Origin: Bacteroidales bacterium UBA1184
GTDB lineage: Bacteria > Bacteroidota > Bacteroidia > Bacteroidales > ML635J-15
Assembly (NCBI GenBank): GCA_002310235.1
Contig: DBYO01000033.1
Location: 1 to 64,000, forward strand
Length of the DNA: 64,000 bases
Direction: 5' to 3'
The translations under genes were made by a program, and so were the position numbers. The notes below the pieces were generated by a model that saw nothing but the letters and a program-made list of their open reading frames with translations, made no database searches and had not been told where the DNA came from. This document shows positions 9,311-17,361 of this stretch, piece by piece (the stretch's first letter is position 1; every line of letters starts with the position of its first letter).

Positions 9311-10435
9311 ATGAAAAAATTACTATTTACAACCCTATTCCTAGCTATCAGCATAGGTTATGTCTTTTCTCAGGAAGATAACCAGACGGATGCAAATCCG
9401 ATTATCGTTCCTACACAAATTATCACTAGTCCCACCGAAGGCGACACCCTCAACACCCTGGTAAACGCTGAAGGTGAAGAATCGAAAGTTGCATACAACA
9501 ACGGAGTCACTCTTTATGGCGAAGGCAACTACACCGAAGCACTTAGCGCATTCAGCCAGTCGCTCAGCAACGACCCCGAAATGGCGCAGGCATACTACGG
9601 ACGCGGAACCTGCTACATGCAGCTCAAGAAATATTCTGAGGCAATAAACGATCTCACCGAGTACAACAACCGTAAGAAAGACAACAACGCCCTTTACCTC
9701 ATCGGATATTGTTACTTCCTTATGCCCGACATGGACAACGCACTTAAGTACTTCCAGGACGCAATAGAACAAGGTTTCTCAAATGCAAACCTTTTCTACT
9801 ACATGGGCGTAATAAACTTCAACAAGGCGCAGTACGACGAAGCTATCAAGAACTATACCAAGGCTATCGAAGTTGACAACACTCATGCTTTCTCGTACAA
9901 CGACAGAGGCTCGGCATACAGAATGCAGGAAAAATACGACAAGGCCATAGCCGACTACCAAAAAGCAGCCGAGTTGAATACAAAGCTCGACATCTTCAAG
10001 TCGAACCTTGCCAGCGCATACCGCCTCAACAAAGAATACGACAAGGCTATTGCTGCTTACGACGAGGCTTTACAGATTAAGCCCGACAACTACAAGACAA
10101 TGAACAACAAGGGTATCGCTTTGTATGAAAAGAAAGATTACGACAAAGCTATCGAAGTATTGAACCAATGCCTCAAGATAAACAAGGACTATGCATACGC
10201 ATACAACAACCTCGGTCTTTGCTACTACAAGGAAAAAGAATACCAACTTGCAATCGAAGCCTTTACAAAGGCTATCGCCCTCAAGTCAGATTACGGCGAG
10301 GCATACGTGCACAGAGGAACAGCCAAGGAAATGTCACGCGACATGGATGGTGCATGCCAAGACTGGAACAAGGCTAAGTCGCTTGGTGTAAAAGACCTTG
10401 ACGATATAGACTCATATTGCGATGAACTCAAATAA
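9311..10435 (+). CDS. Secreted tetratricopeptide-repeat protein
   Basis: 374 residues with an N-terminal signal peptide (MKKLLFTTLFLAISIGYVFSQ), a short acidic linker, then about eight consecutive TPR units from residue ~55 to ~355 (for example AYYGRGTCYMQLKKYSEAINDL and AYNNLGLCYYKEKEYQLAIEAF). It is probably periplasmic and a protein-binding scaffold. It is followed after 27 bp by the PorE-like gene and likely shares its promoter, which suggests an envelope role with PorE or the T9SS; that link is inference from position. No catalytic motif is present. Confidence 0.85.
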   Translation: MKKLLFTTLFLAISIGYVFSQEDNQTDANPIIVPTQIITSPTEGDTLNTLVNAEGEESKVAYNNGVTLYGEGNYTEALSAFSQSLSNDPEMAQAYYGRGTCYMQLKKYSEAINDLTEYNNRKKDNNALYLIGYCYFLMPDMDNALKYFQDAIEQGFSNANLFYYMGVINFNKAQYDEAIKNYTKAIEVDNTHAFSYNDRGSAYRMQEKYDKAIADYQKAAELNTKLDIFKSNLASAYRLNKEYDKAIAAYDEALQIKPDNYKTMNNKGIALYEKKDYDKAIEVLNQCLKINKDYAYAYNNLGLCYYKEKEYQLAIEAFTKAIALKSDYGEAYVHRGTAKEMSRDMDGACQDWNKAKSLGVKDLDDIDSYCDELK

Positions 10436-10462
10436 ATCCATGAACGAAAAAAAATTAGAACA

Positions 10463-12577
10463 ATGAAAAGGTTTAAATTATATATAGGAATATTGATGAC
10501 CATAACGCTGATTATGGCATCATTAGTATCATATTCGCAGGTAAACGTCGTTATCGACAAGACTAAATTCAAAACTGCTGAGAAAGAAGGTCTCAAGGAA
10601 GCTCTCACTGCAATACAAACGGGAGACGAATACTTCGCAAGCAACTCGTTGGGAGGATACAAGAAGGCTCTCGAACAATACCTCACAGCAAACAGATACA
10701 ACAGCGAAAACGCTGAACTTAACTACAAAATCGGAGTTTGCTACCTTACCTCAACCGAGAAGAAAAAAGCTATAACCTTCCTCGAGAAGGCAAAGAGCCT
10801 CAACAACGAAGTTTCGTTCGACATTTTGTACGAAATGGGTAGAGCATACCAAGTAAACGGAATGTACACCGAGGCTATAAACAGCTACAAAGGATTCTTG
10901 AACACCGACTACGAAGAGACAATCAAGAAAATGAGACTCAGAAAGAGTGATTTCAACGCAGAAGCAAGAATCAAAGAATGTGAAAGCGCTGCAAAGCTCA
11001 ACGAAAATCCTCTTCGTATTTTCCTCGACAACCTTGGTCCAAACATCAACTCAAAGTACTCAGACTATGGTCCTGTTATCTCGACCGACGAATCGATGAT
11101 GATTTTCACCTCGCGTCGTGAAGGTTCTACAGGTGGTAGCCTCGACTACGACAACCAGTACTACGAAGACCTCTACATATCGTACAACGAAGGCGACAAC
11201 AAATGGTCGTCGGCTCTTAACATGAGCAAGCTCAACACTCCAGAACACGATGCATCAGTAGGTCTGTCGCCAGATGGCTCTATACTCTACACATTCAAGG
11301 GTACTCCCGACGGAAACCTATTCGAAAGCTACCTCAAGGGTGCTGAATGGAGCAAGCCGAAGGAACTCAACAAAAACATCAATACCAAGTACCACGAAAC
11401 TTCGATTTCAATATCCTCCGATGGAAAGACTTTGTACTTCGTAAGCGAACGCCCGAAGGACGAATACGGCACACCATCCAAAGGAGGAAAGGATATTTTC
11501 GTAAGCCAGAAGACTGCAAAAGGCGACTGGGGTCCTGCAAAGAACATCGGAGAACCAATCAACACCAAATACGATGAAGAAGGTGTATTTATGCACCCCG
11601 ACAACAGAACTTTGTACTTCAGCTCGAAGAGAGAAGGTACTGTAGGTGGATACGATATTTTCTACAGCGAACTCGACGACAACGGCAACTGGGGTGAACC
11701 AGTAAACATGGGTGTTCCTCTGAATACCCCAGAAGATGATGTATTCTTCATCGTTGCAGGTAACGGACGTTTCGCATATATATCAAGTGCACGTGAAGGC
11801 GGCTTCGGAATGCAGGATATCTGGAGAATAACATTCCTTAACCCAGAAAAGCCATTGGTTGCTGGTACCGAAGACAACCTTATCGCAAGTTCAAACGCTT
11901 CGATTCAGACAGTTGTTCATCAGGAAAAGGTGGAAGTTAAGAAAGTTAGGCTTACCATCATGAAGGGTACAATCACAGATGCCGACACAGGAAAGCCAGT
12001 TGAATCTGACATCGAAATCGTTGACCTTGAAAAGAACGAAATTTACGCAACCCTCCAGTCGAACGCTGCAACAGGGAAATACCTCATCAGCTTGCCGTCT
12101 GGCAAGAACTATGGTATCACAGCCAAAACCGAAGGCTACCTTTTCCATAGTGAAAACGTTGACGTACCTGCAGCAACTTCGTATCAGGAACTCATAAAGG
12201 ACATCAAGCTGAAACCAATCGACGTTGGTGCTAAGATCGTTCTTTCGAACATCTTCTTCGACTTCGGTAAGGCAACATTGCGTGACCTTTCGAAGGCTGA
12301 ACTCGACAACCTTATCAAGCTCTTGAATGTTGACTACCCGAAGATGGTTATCGAAATCGGTGGTCATACCGACAACGTTGGTTCTCTCGAAACCAACACC
12401 AAGCTTTCTGCTAACAGAGCAAAGGCCGTTGTTGACTACCTCATCGAACATGGTGTTGCTAAGGAACGCTTGTCGTACAAGGGTTACGCTTACCAGGAAC
12501 CAGTTGCTTCGAACGACACCGAAGAAGGTCGTCAGAAGAACAGACGTGTTGAATTCAAGATTATCAGCGTAAAGTAA
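10463..12577 (+). CDS. porE: PorE-like envelope protein (TPR, PD40 propeller, carboxypeptidase-regulatory-like and OmpA domains)
   Basis: 704 residues. Domain order: signal peptide (1-26), TPR region (~40-165), WD40/PD40-like propeller (~195-450; repeats such as TLYFSSKREGTVGGYDIFYS), a carboxypeptidase-regulatory-like beta-sandwich (~490-570) and a C-terminal OmpA peptidoglycan-binding domain (~590-704, with IEIGGHTDNVGS and LSANRAKAVVDYL). This is the domain order known for P. gingivalis PorE, a T9SS subunit thought to tether the complex to peptidoglycan. Bacteroidota carry paralogues with the same layout, so the symbol is probable rather than certain. Codon use is biased toward a few codons, consistent with strong expression. 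A strong terminator follows. Confidence 0.8.
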   Translation: MKRFKLYIGILMTITLIMASLVSYSQVNVVIDKTKFKTAEKEGLKEALTAIQTGDEYFASNSLGGYKKALEQYLTANRYNSENAELNYKIGVCYLTSTEKKKAITFLEKAKSLNNEVSFDILYEMGRAYQVNGMYTEAINSYKGFLNTDYEETIKKMRLRKSDFNAEARIKECESAAKLNENPLRIFLDNLGPNINSKYSDYGPVISTDESMMIFTSRREGSTGGSLDYDNQYYEDLYISYNEGDNKWSSALNMSKLNTPEHDASVGLSPDGSILYTFKGTPDGNLFESYLKGAEWSKPKELNKNINTKYHETSISISSDGKTLYFVSERPKDEYGTPSKGGKDIFVSQKTAKGDWGPAKNIGEPINTKYDEEGVFMHPDNRTLYFSSKREGTVGGYDIFYSELDDNGNWGEPVNMGVPLNTPEDDVFFIVAGNGRFAYISSAREGGFGMQDIWRITFLNPEKPLVAGTEDNLIASSNASIQTVVHQEKVEVKKVRLTIMKGTITDADTGKPVESDIEIVDLEKNEIYATLQSNAATGKYLISLPSGKNYGITAKTEGYLFHSENVDVPAATSYQELIKDIKLKPIDVGAKIVLSNIFFDFGKATLRDLSKAELDNLIKLLNVDYPKMVIEIGGHTDNVGSLETNTKLSANRAKAVVDYLIEHGVAKERLSYKGYAYQEPVASNDTEEGRQKNRRVEFKIISVK

Positions 12578-12593
12578 TTGATATTTCACATAA

Positions 12594-12627
12594 AAATCCC
12601 ATAGCAAACCCTGCTATGGGATTTTTT
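12594..12627 (+). terminator. Rho-independent terminator after porE-like gene
   Basis: AATCCCATAGCA pairs with TGCTATGGGATT (12 bp, 5-base loop), followed by a T-run. Confidence 0.9.
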
Positions 12628-12641
12628 CATAATACAAGGAC

Positions 12642-13661
12642 ATGCAAACATTGGAATATTCTACAATTCGGAACTCCACAACTTCCATCTTTATAAACCC
12701 TGACATAAATTATTTCAGAAAACTGGCAGGTGATAAAAAATTTGTAGTAATAAGTTCCGAAAACATCCGCAAAGCATATCCAGAATTATTACAAGGTCTA
12801 AACACCATAATTATCAATGATGTAGAAAGCCAGAAAAACCTTTCTACTATCGAAACAATCATCGAAAAACTACTGGAATTCGAAATCGACCGTAGCGCAT
12901 ATATAATAGGTATAGGCGGTGGAATTGTTTGCGACATTACCGGATTTGTCGCTCACATATTCATGCGAGGCATGAGATTTGGGCTTGTCCCCACCACCCT
13001 ACTTGCTCTTGCCGACGCTGCCATTGGCGGTAAAAACGGAGTCAACTTCGGTTGCAACAAAAATATGATTGGCAGTTTCGACAACCCCGACTTCATAGTT
13101 GCCGACAGCGATTTCGTGCAGACACTTTCCGAAGAACAGTACATGAGCGGAATGGGCGAGGTAATAAAGTACGCCCTCATCGGCAACGACAAGATACTTA
13201 AGACACTTACCAACGACAAGAAAAAAGTGCTTGCTCGCGATAGATCAACATTGCAAATTATAATTGCAGAAGCCATAAAGACAAAAGTCAATATTGTAAA
13301 ACAAGATCCCGACGACAAAGGCATAAGGCACATTCTTAACTTTGGGCACACCATAGGACACTGCATCGAACTTACCGAAGGCATTCCTCACGGCATTGCA
13401 GTAGTAAAAGGCATCAATGCAGCCATCGACATTTCCTTGAAAACAGGAATCTTGTCAGAAAAAGAAGCTCAATCCATAAAGCAGTTACTTACCGTTTTTA
13501 GATACGACATTTCATACCACCTCGGTAAAAAGCAGCTTGAAGCGCTGGCAAACGACAAGAAAAAAGAAAACACACACATACGCTTCGTACTACTCGAAGG
13601 TATTGGAAAACCTATAATAAAGGATTTGACAATTGACGAAATCGCAGGACTAACCGAATGA
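12642..13661 (+). CDS. aroB: 3-dehydroquinate synthase
   Basis: 339 residues, close to the usual family length. It converts DAHP to 3-dehydroquinate, step two of the shikimate pathway, in the cytoplasm with NAD and a divalent metal. Visible: the NAD-binding glycine motif GIGGGIVCDITGF, the PTTLLALADAAIGGKNGVN block, and the metal ligands Glu173 (GMGEVIKYA), His236 (NFGHTIGH) and His250 (GIPHGIAVVKG). Its stop overlaps the aroA start by 4 bp (ATGA), so the two are translationally coupled. It starts 15 bp after the porE-like terminator. Confidence 0.96.
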   Translation: MQTLEYSTIRNSTTSIFINPDINYFRKLAGDKKFVVISSENIRKAYPELLQGLNTIIINDVESQKNLSTIETIIEKLLEFEIDRSAYIIGIGGGIVCDITGFVAHIFMRGMRFGLVPTTLLALADAAIGGKNGVNFGCNKNMIGSFDNPDFIVADSDFVQTLSEEQYMSGMGEVIKYALIGNDKILKTLTNDKKKVLARDRSTLQIIIAEAIKTKVNIVKQDPDDKGIRHILNFGHTIGHCIELTEGIPHGIAVVKGINAAIDISLKTGILSEKEAQSIKQLLTVFRYDISYHLGKKQLEALANDKKKENTHIRFVLLEGIGKPIIKDLTIDEIAGLTE

Positions 13662-14872
13662 TTGTAAGAATCCACAAATCGGAACTTGGCGGCACAATAC
13701 GTATTTGTCCGTCGAAAAGCTACGAACAGCGAGCATTAGCAATTTCCGCACTTATGCACGAAGGTATCGAAGTGCAAAATCCAGGTGGCTCAGCCGATGT
13801 AGAAGCATGCCGCAACATAGTAAACCGCATCAAGGTGTGTGACAAAACTTTCGACTGTGGAGAATCGGCGCTCTGCGCAAGAATGTTCCCTCCCATCATC
13901 GCACTGCACACCGACAACTTTACCATCGAAGGCAGCGGAACTCTTCTGCATAGAAACATCGACCGCGACCTGAAATTCTACGAAAACAATTTCGGATGGA
14001 AGATCTCGCACGAAGGTTTTCCAATACAGATCAGCAACGCCCGACTAACTTCAGGCAACTTCCCACTTGACGGAAGCCACACGTCGCAGGTAATAACCGG
14101 ACTTATCCTTGCATTGTCGGTAGTGGACGGCAACAGCAAGTTGACAATTGAAAATCCAACTAGTGTAGGTTACATACTAATGACAATAGATGCAGCCAAC
14201 AATGCAGGAGCTAATATCAGTTGTACGCGCGACAGCAACTATTTTAAAATAGACATTTGCGGGAATACTGTATTCAACCCAAAAACATATGAGACAGAAG
14301 GAGACTGGAGCAATGCTGCATTTCTCATTGCAGCAGGTCTCACCGATGGAGGCATCAGCATATCTGGACTGAATCCAGAATCGTTGCAACCCGATAGGGC
14401 GATTTTGGAAGTGATGGATTTGTGCAACGCAAAGTACGAATGGCTTGATGGAACCCTAGTCATCCACAAATCCGACATCAGACAATTCGATTTCGATGCC
14501 ACCGATTGTCCCGACCTAATACCACCACTATGCATACTTGCACTTAATGCCGATAGAGAATGTAAGATAAAAGGAGCCGACAGACTGGTCGGCAAAGAGA
14601 GCAACCGCCTCGAAGCAATCACAAAAGAACTTAGCAAACTCGGAGCCAAGGTAGAAACCGATGGAAATATCCTAACAATTCACCCCCTAAAAAATATTCG
14701 TTCTACCATTGTTGATTCGCACAACGACCACAGAATAGCTATGATGTTATCAATTATCGGATTGAAATCGGAAGAAATGGAAATACATGGAAGCGAATGT
14801 GTAAGCAAGTCGTATCCAGAATTCTTCGATGCTCTTAAATCACTCGGAGCAAAAATAGAAACCAAGGATTAA
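13658..14872 (+). CDS. aroA: 3-phosphoshikimate 1-carboxyvinyltransferase (EPSP synthase), variant substrate loop
   Basis: 404 residues. It transfers the enolpyruvyl group of PEP to shikimate-3-phosphate. Conserved: PSKSYEQRAL (Lys20, Ser21, Arg25 region), DGSHTSQ, DCPDLIPPL, RLVGKESNRLEA, NDHRIAMM and the C-terminal SKSYPEF. The loop normally reading N-A-G-T-x-x-R is here GESALCAR (residues 68-75). The Arg is kept, but Ala71 replaces the Gly equivalent to E. coli Gly96 and Leu replaces the Thr. All other catalytic motifs are intact, so I call it functional. It overlaps aroB by 4 bp. Confidence 0.93.
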   Translation: MIVRIHKSELGGTIRICPSKSYEQRALAISALMHEGIEVQNPGGSADVEACRNIVNRIKVCDKTFDCGESALCARMFPPIIALHTDNFTIEGSGTLLHRNIDRDLKFYENNFGWKISHEGFPIQISNARLTSGNFPLDGSHTSQVITGLILALSVVDGNSKLTIENPTSVGYILMTIDAANNAGANISCTRDSNYFKIDICGNTVFNPKTYETEGDWSNAAFLIAAGLTDGGISISGLNPESLQPDRAILEVMDLCNAKYEWLDGTLVIHKSDIRQFDFDATDCPDLIPPLCILALNADRECKIKGADRLVGKESNRLEAITKELSKLGAKVETDGNILTIHPLKNIRSTIVDSHNDHRIAMMLSIIGLKSEEMEIHGSECVSKSYPEFFDALKSLGAKIETKD

Positions 14873-14879
14873 AATTAAA

Positions 14880-14929
14880 GCACTCCTTTTTCAGATCCCA
14901 AACAAGTCAGGAGTCTCAAAAAAGAGTGC
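14880..14929. terminator. Bidirectional terminator between aroA and PBP1A
   Basis: GCACTCCTTTTT pairs with AAAAAAGAGTGC with one mismatch, with a weaker inner stem. T-runs occur on both strands, and the element sits between two convergent genes. Confidence 0.65.
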
Positions 14930-14945
14930 AATTTGTAAATCTATT

Positions 14946-17291
14946 TTAGTTTTCGTCGAAATCGCAATCGGTTTCTGAGCCATACTCATGGCAGTCGATC
15001 ATATCCTTTATACCTGCTGGCATCGGGAATTTGTCGTCGGGACTATATTTCTTTTTTAGTCTCCAATCGGCATAAACTTTCTTCATGTACAAAGCCCAAA
15101 TAGGCAATGCTGCCGAGGCACCCTGACCGAATTCCATCGAACTGAAACGTATAGTAGGCTCCTCACCACCAACCCATGCGCCATTAACTAGGTTAGGTGT
15201 AATACCCATAAACCAAGCATCGGAATTATTGTTGGTAGTACCAGTCTTACCGCCTATTTCACCTGTAAGACCATACTTGAACCTTATTCGCGAACCTGTT
15301 CCCATATCCACGACACCACGGAGCAGTTCAACCATAAGAGCAGCCGTCTCCTCACTTATTGCCTCGGTCTGTATAGGAATAAAGGCTGCGAGTTCGTTGC
15401 CGTCCTTGTCCTCAATCCTTGTAATATATATAGGTCTAGTATAGATGCCCTTATTTGGATATGTACAATACGCACCAACCATTTCGCAAAGCAAAACCTG
15501 CGGAATACCTACGCAGATTGATGGGAACGGATCAATCTGACTATGTACTCCCATCTTATTAGCAAGAGCTACAACTGCCTCAGGAGTGGTCTGCTTAAGT
15601 GCCCATGCCGAAATCTGGTTGAGCGAACCTGCAAGACCCTGCTTCAAGGTTATTGTCTGTCCATCGAGTTTCGACTTCGAATACCTTGGAGTGTACAACT
15701 GTCCGGTAGGCAGCTTGAATGTCTGCTCTACATTCGGCACCTTGGTGCATGGTGAGTAACCATTCTGCATAAGCAGACAATAGATAAACGGCTTGAAAGT
15801 CGATCCCACCTGACGACGCGACTTGGTTGCGTTGTCGTATTTGAAGTGCATGTAGTTAATACCGCCCACATACGCCTTCACATGACCTGTCTGTGGTTCC
15901 ATTGACAGAAAGCCTGCCTGCAAGAAGCCTTTGTAGTAGAGCATCGAATCCATTGGAGTCATAATGGTATCAATATCTCCTTCCCACGCAAACACCGACA
16001 TAGTGTCCTTCTCATAGAAAGATTTAATTATTTCATCCTCGGTAAAACCTGCCTTTTTCATAACACGCCAACGTTCGGTACGGCGCATAGCACTATTAAT
16101 ACATTCCTCCTTTTTCGATGCTCCTATCGACGAATAGTATGGAGCGTTCTTGTTGTTCTTCATGCTCTTGGAGAATGCCGGCTGCAGATAAGTACCGACA
16201 TGCTCGGCAACTGCCTCCTCGGCATATTTCTGCATACGACTGTCGATTGTAGTATAAAGTTGCAAACCATCGGCATAAATATCGTACGAAGTTCCGTCTG
16301 GCTTCTTGTTTTTGTTGCACCAGCCGTACGACGGGTCAATTGCCCAGTTTATGGAGTCCTCAATAAATTCACGCTCGTCAACATAATTCTCACGCAAAGG
16401 TTCCTTGGCGCTAAGCCACAGACGCAAGAATTCGCGGAAGTAAGTTGCAGAACCAAGGTTATGATCGGCACGTCGGAACTTTATGCCCAGCGGTTCGTTT
16501 TTAAGAGAATCGTATTCGGCCTTTGTAAGCTTGCCATACTTGAGCATCTGAGCAAGAACTGTGTTTCTGCGGTCGAGAGCCTTGTCTGGAAAACGTATTG
16601 GATTGTACATTGACGGGTTTTGCGCCATACCTACAAGCATTGCCGCCTGAGTCTTCGTAAGCCCATAGGGTATTGTGTCGAAATATATACGCGAAGCCGA
16701 CTCGATACCTACAGCAAGATTCAGAAAATCGAACTTGTTGAGGTACATGGTAATAATTTCCTCCTTGGTATAACGGCTCTCTATCTTGGTTGCAATAACC
16801 CATTCTTGGAATTTACGGTTGATAAATTCGAGTTTACTCATCTTCTGCCTAGGGAAAAGCATTTTTGCAAGCTGCTGCGATATGGTACTACCGCCTCCCT
16901 TAGCGCTATTGCCAGTAAGAATACCCTTAAACACACGCGGCAACGACTTGAAGTCGATTCCACAATGTTCATAAAAACGTACATCCTCGGTAGCAATAAG
17001 AGCATCTATTACATTTGGTGAGATTGAATCGTAGCGCACATGCGAACGGTTTTCGCGGAAATATGTTCCAAGAAGCTGACCATCGCTCGAATAAATACGA
17101 GTTGCCAAGTTCTCTTTGGGATTTTCGAGCTCCTCAAAAGTCGGCATATACCCTAAAAATCCTTTTGATAGCAATATGAAGTATATTACAAGGCAAACTA
17201 TAAATAGCACGCACAAACTCCATAACGTTATGAAAATCTTTTTCTTAGTCTTTTTTGAATATGTATTACTTACTTTAGCTTCTTCAACCAT
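14946..17291 (-). CDS. Bifunctional penicillin-binding protein 1A (GT51 transglycosylase / transpeptidase)
   Basis: 781 residues. A cytoplasmic tail and one TM helix (~18-42) are followed by a GT51 domain with catalytic Glu102 in ATEDVRFYEHCGID and GGSTISQQLAKMLF. The transpeptidase domain has Ser497-T-F-Lys500 (VGSTFKPFIY), an SLN motif (GLAGSLNQIS) and KTGTTNNNSDAWF. It polymerises and crosslinks peptidoglycan at the inner membrane's outer face. It is convergent with aroA and divergent from topA. Two further HMW PBP functions (FtsI and the SEDS protein FtsW) lie in the dcw cluster of this window. Confidence 0.95.
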   Translation of the reverse strand: MVEEAKVSNTYSKKTKKKIFITLWSLCVLFIVCLVIYFILLSKGFLGYMPTFEELENPKENLATRIYSSDGQLLGTYFRENRSHVRYDSISPNVIDALIATEDVRFYEHCGIDFKSLPRVFKGILTGNSAKGGGSTISQQLAKMLFPRQKMSKLEFINRKFQEWVIATKIESRYTKEEIITMYLNKFDFLNLAVGIESASRIYFDTIPYGLTKTQAAMLVGMAQNPSMYNPIRFPDKALDRRNTVLAQMLKYGKLTKAEYDSLKNEPLGIKFRRADHNLGSATYFREFLRLWLSAKEPLRENYVDEREFIEDSINWAIDPSYGWCNKNKKPDGTSYDIYADGLQLYTTIDSRMQKYAEEAVAEHVGTYLQPAFSKSMKNNKNAPYYSSIGASKKEECINSAMRRTERWRVMKKAGFTEDEIIKSFYEKDTMSVFAWEGDIDTIMTPMDSMLYYKGFLQAGFLSMEPQTGHVKAYVGGINYMHFKYDNATKSRRQVGSTFKPFIYCLLMQNGYSPCTKVPNVEQTFKLPTGQLYTPRYSKSKLDGQTITLKQGLAGSLNQISAWALKQTTPEAVVALANKMGVHSQIDPFPSICVGIPQVLLCEMVGAYCTYPNKGIYTRPIYITRIEDKDGNELAAFIPIQTEAISEETAALMVELLRGVVDMGTGSRIRFKYGLTGEIGGKTGTTNNNSDAWFMGITPNLVNGAWVGGEEPTIRFSSMEFGQGASAALPIWALYMKKVYADWRLKKKYSPDDKFPMPAGIKDMIDCHEYGSETDCDFDEN

Positions 17292-17333
17292 ATCGCAAAA
17301 ATTTTAAAGCCGTAAAATTATAAAAAAAATTCT

Positions 17334-17341
17334 TACTTTTG
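17334..17341 (+). promoter_or_regulatory. Putative -7 box for topA
   Basis: TACTTTTG (TAnnTTTG consensus) lies 20 bp before the topA start. Confidence 0.55.
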
Positions 17342-17361
17342 CAGCCAAATTTTGAAGTCGT

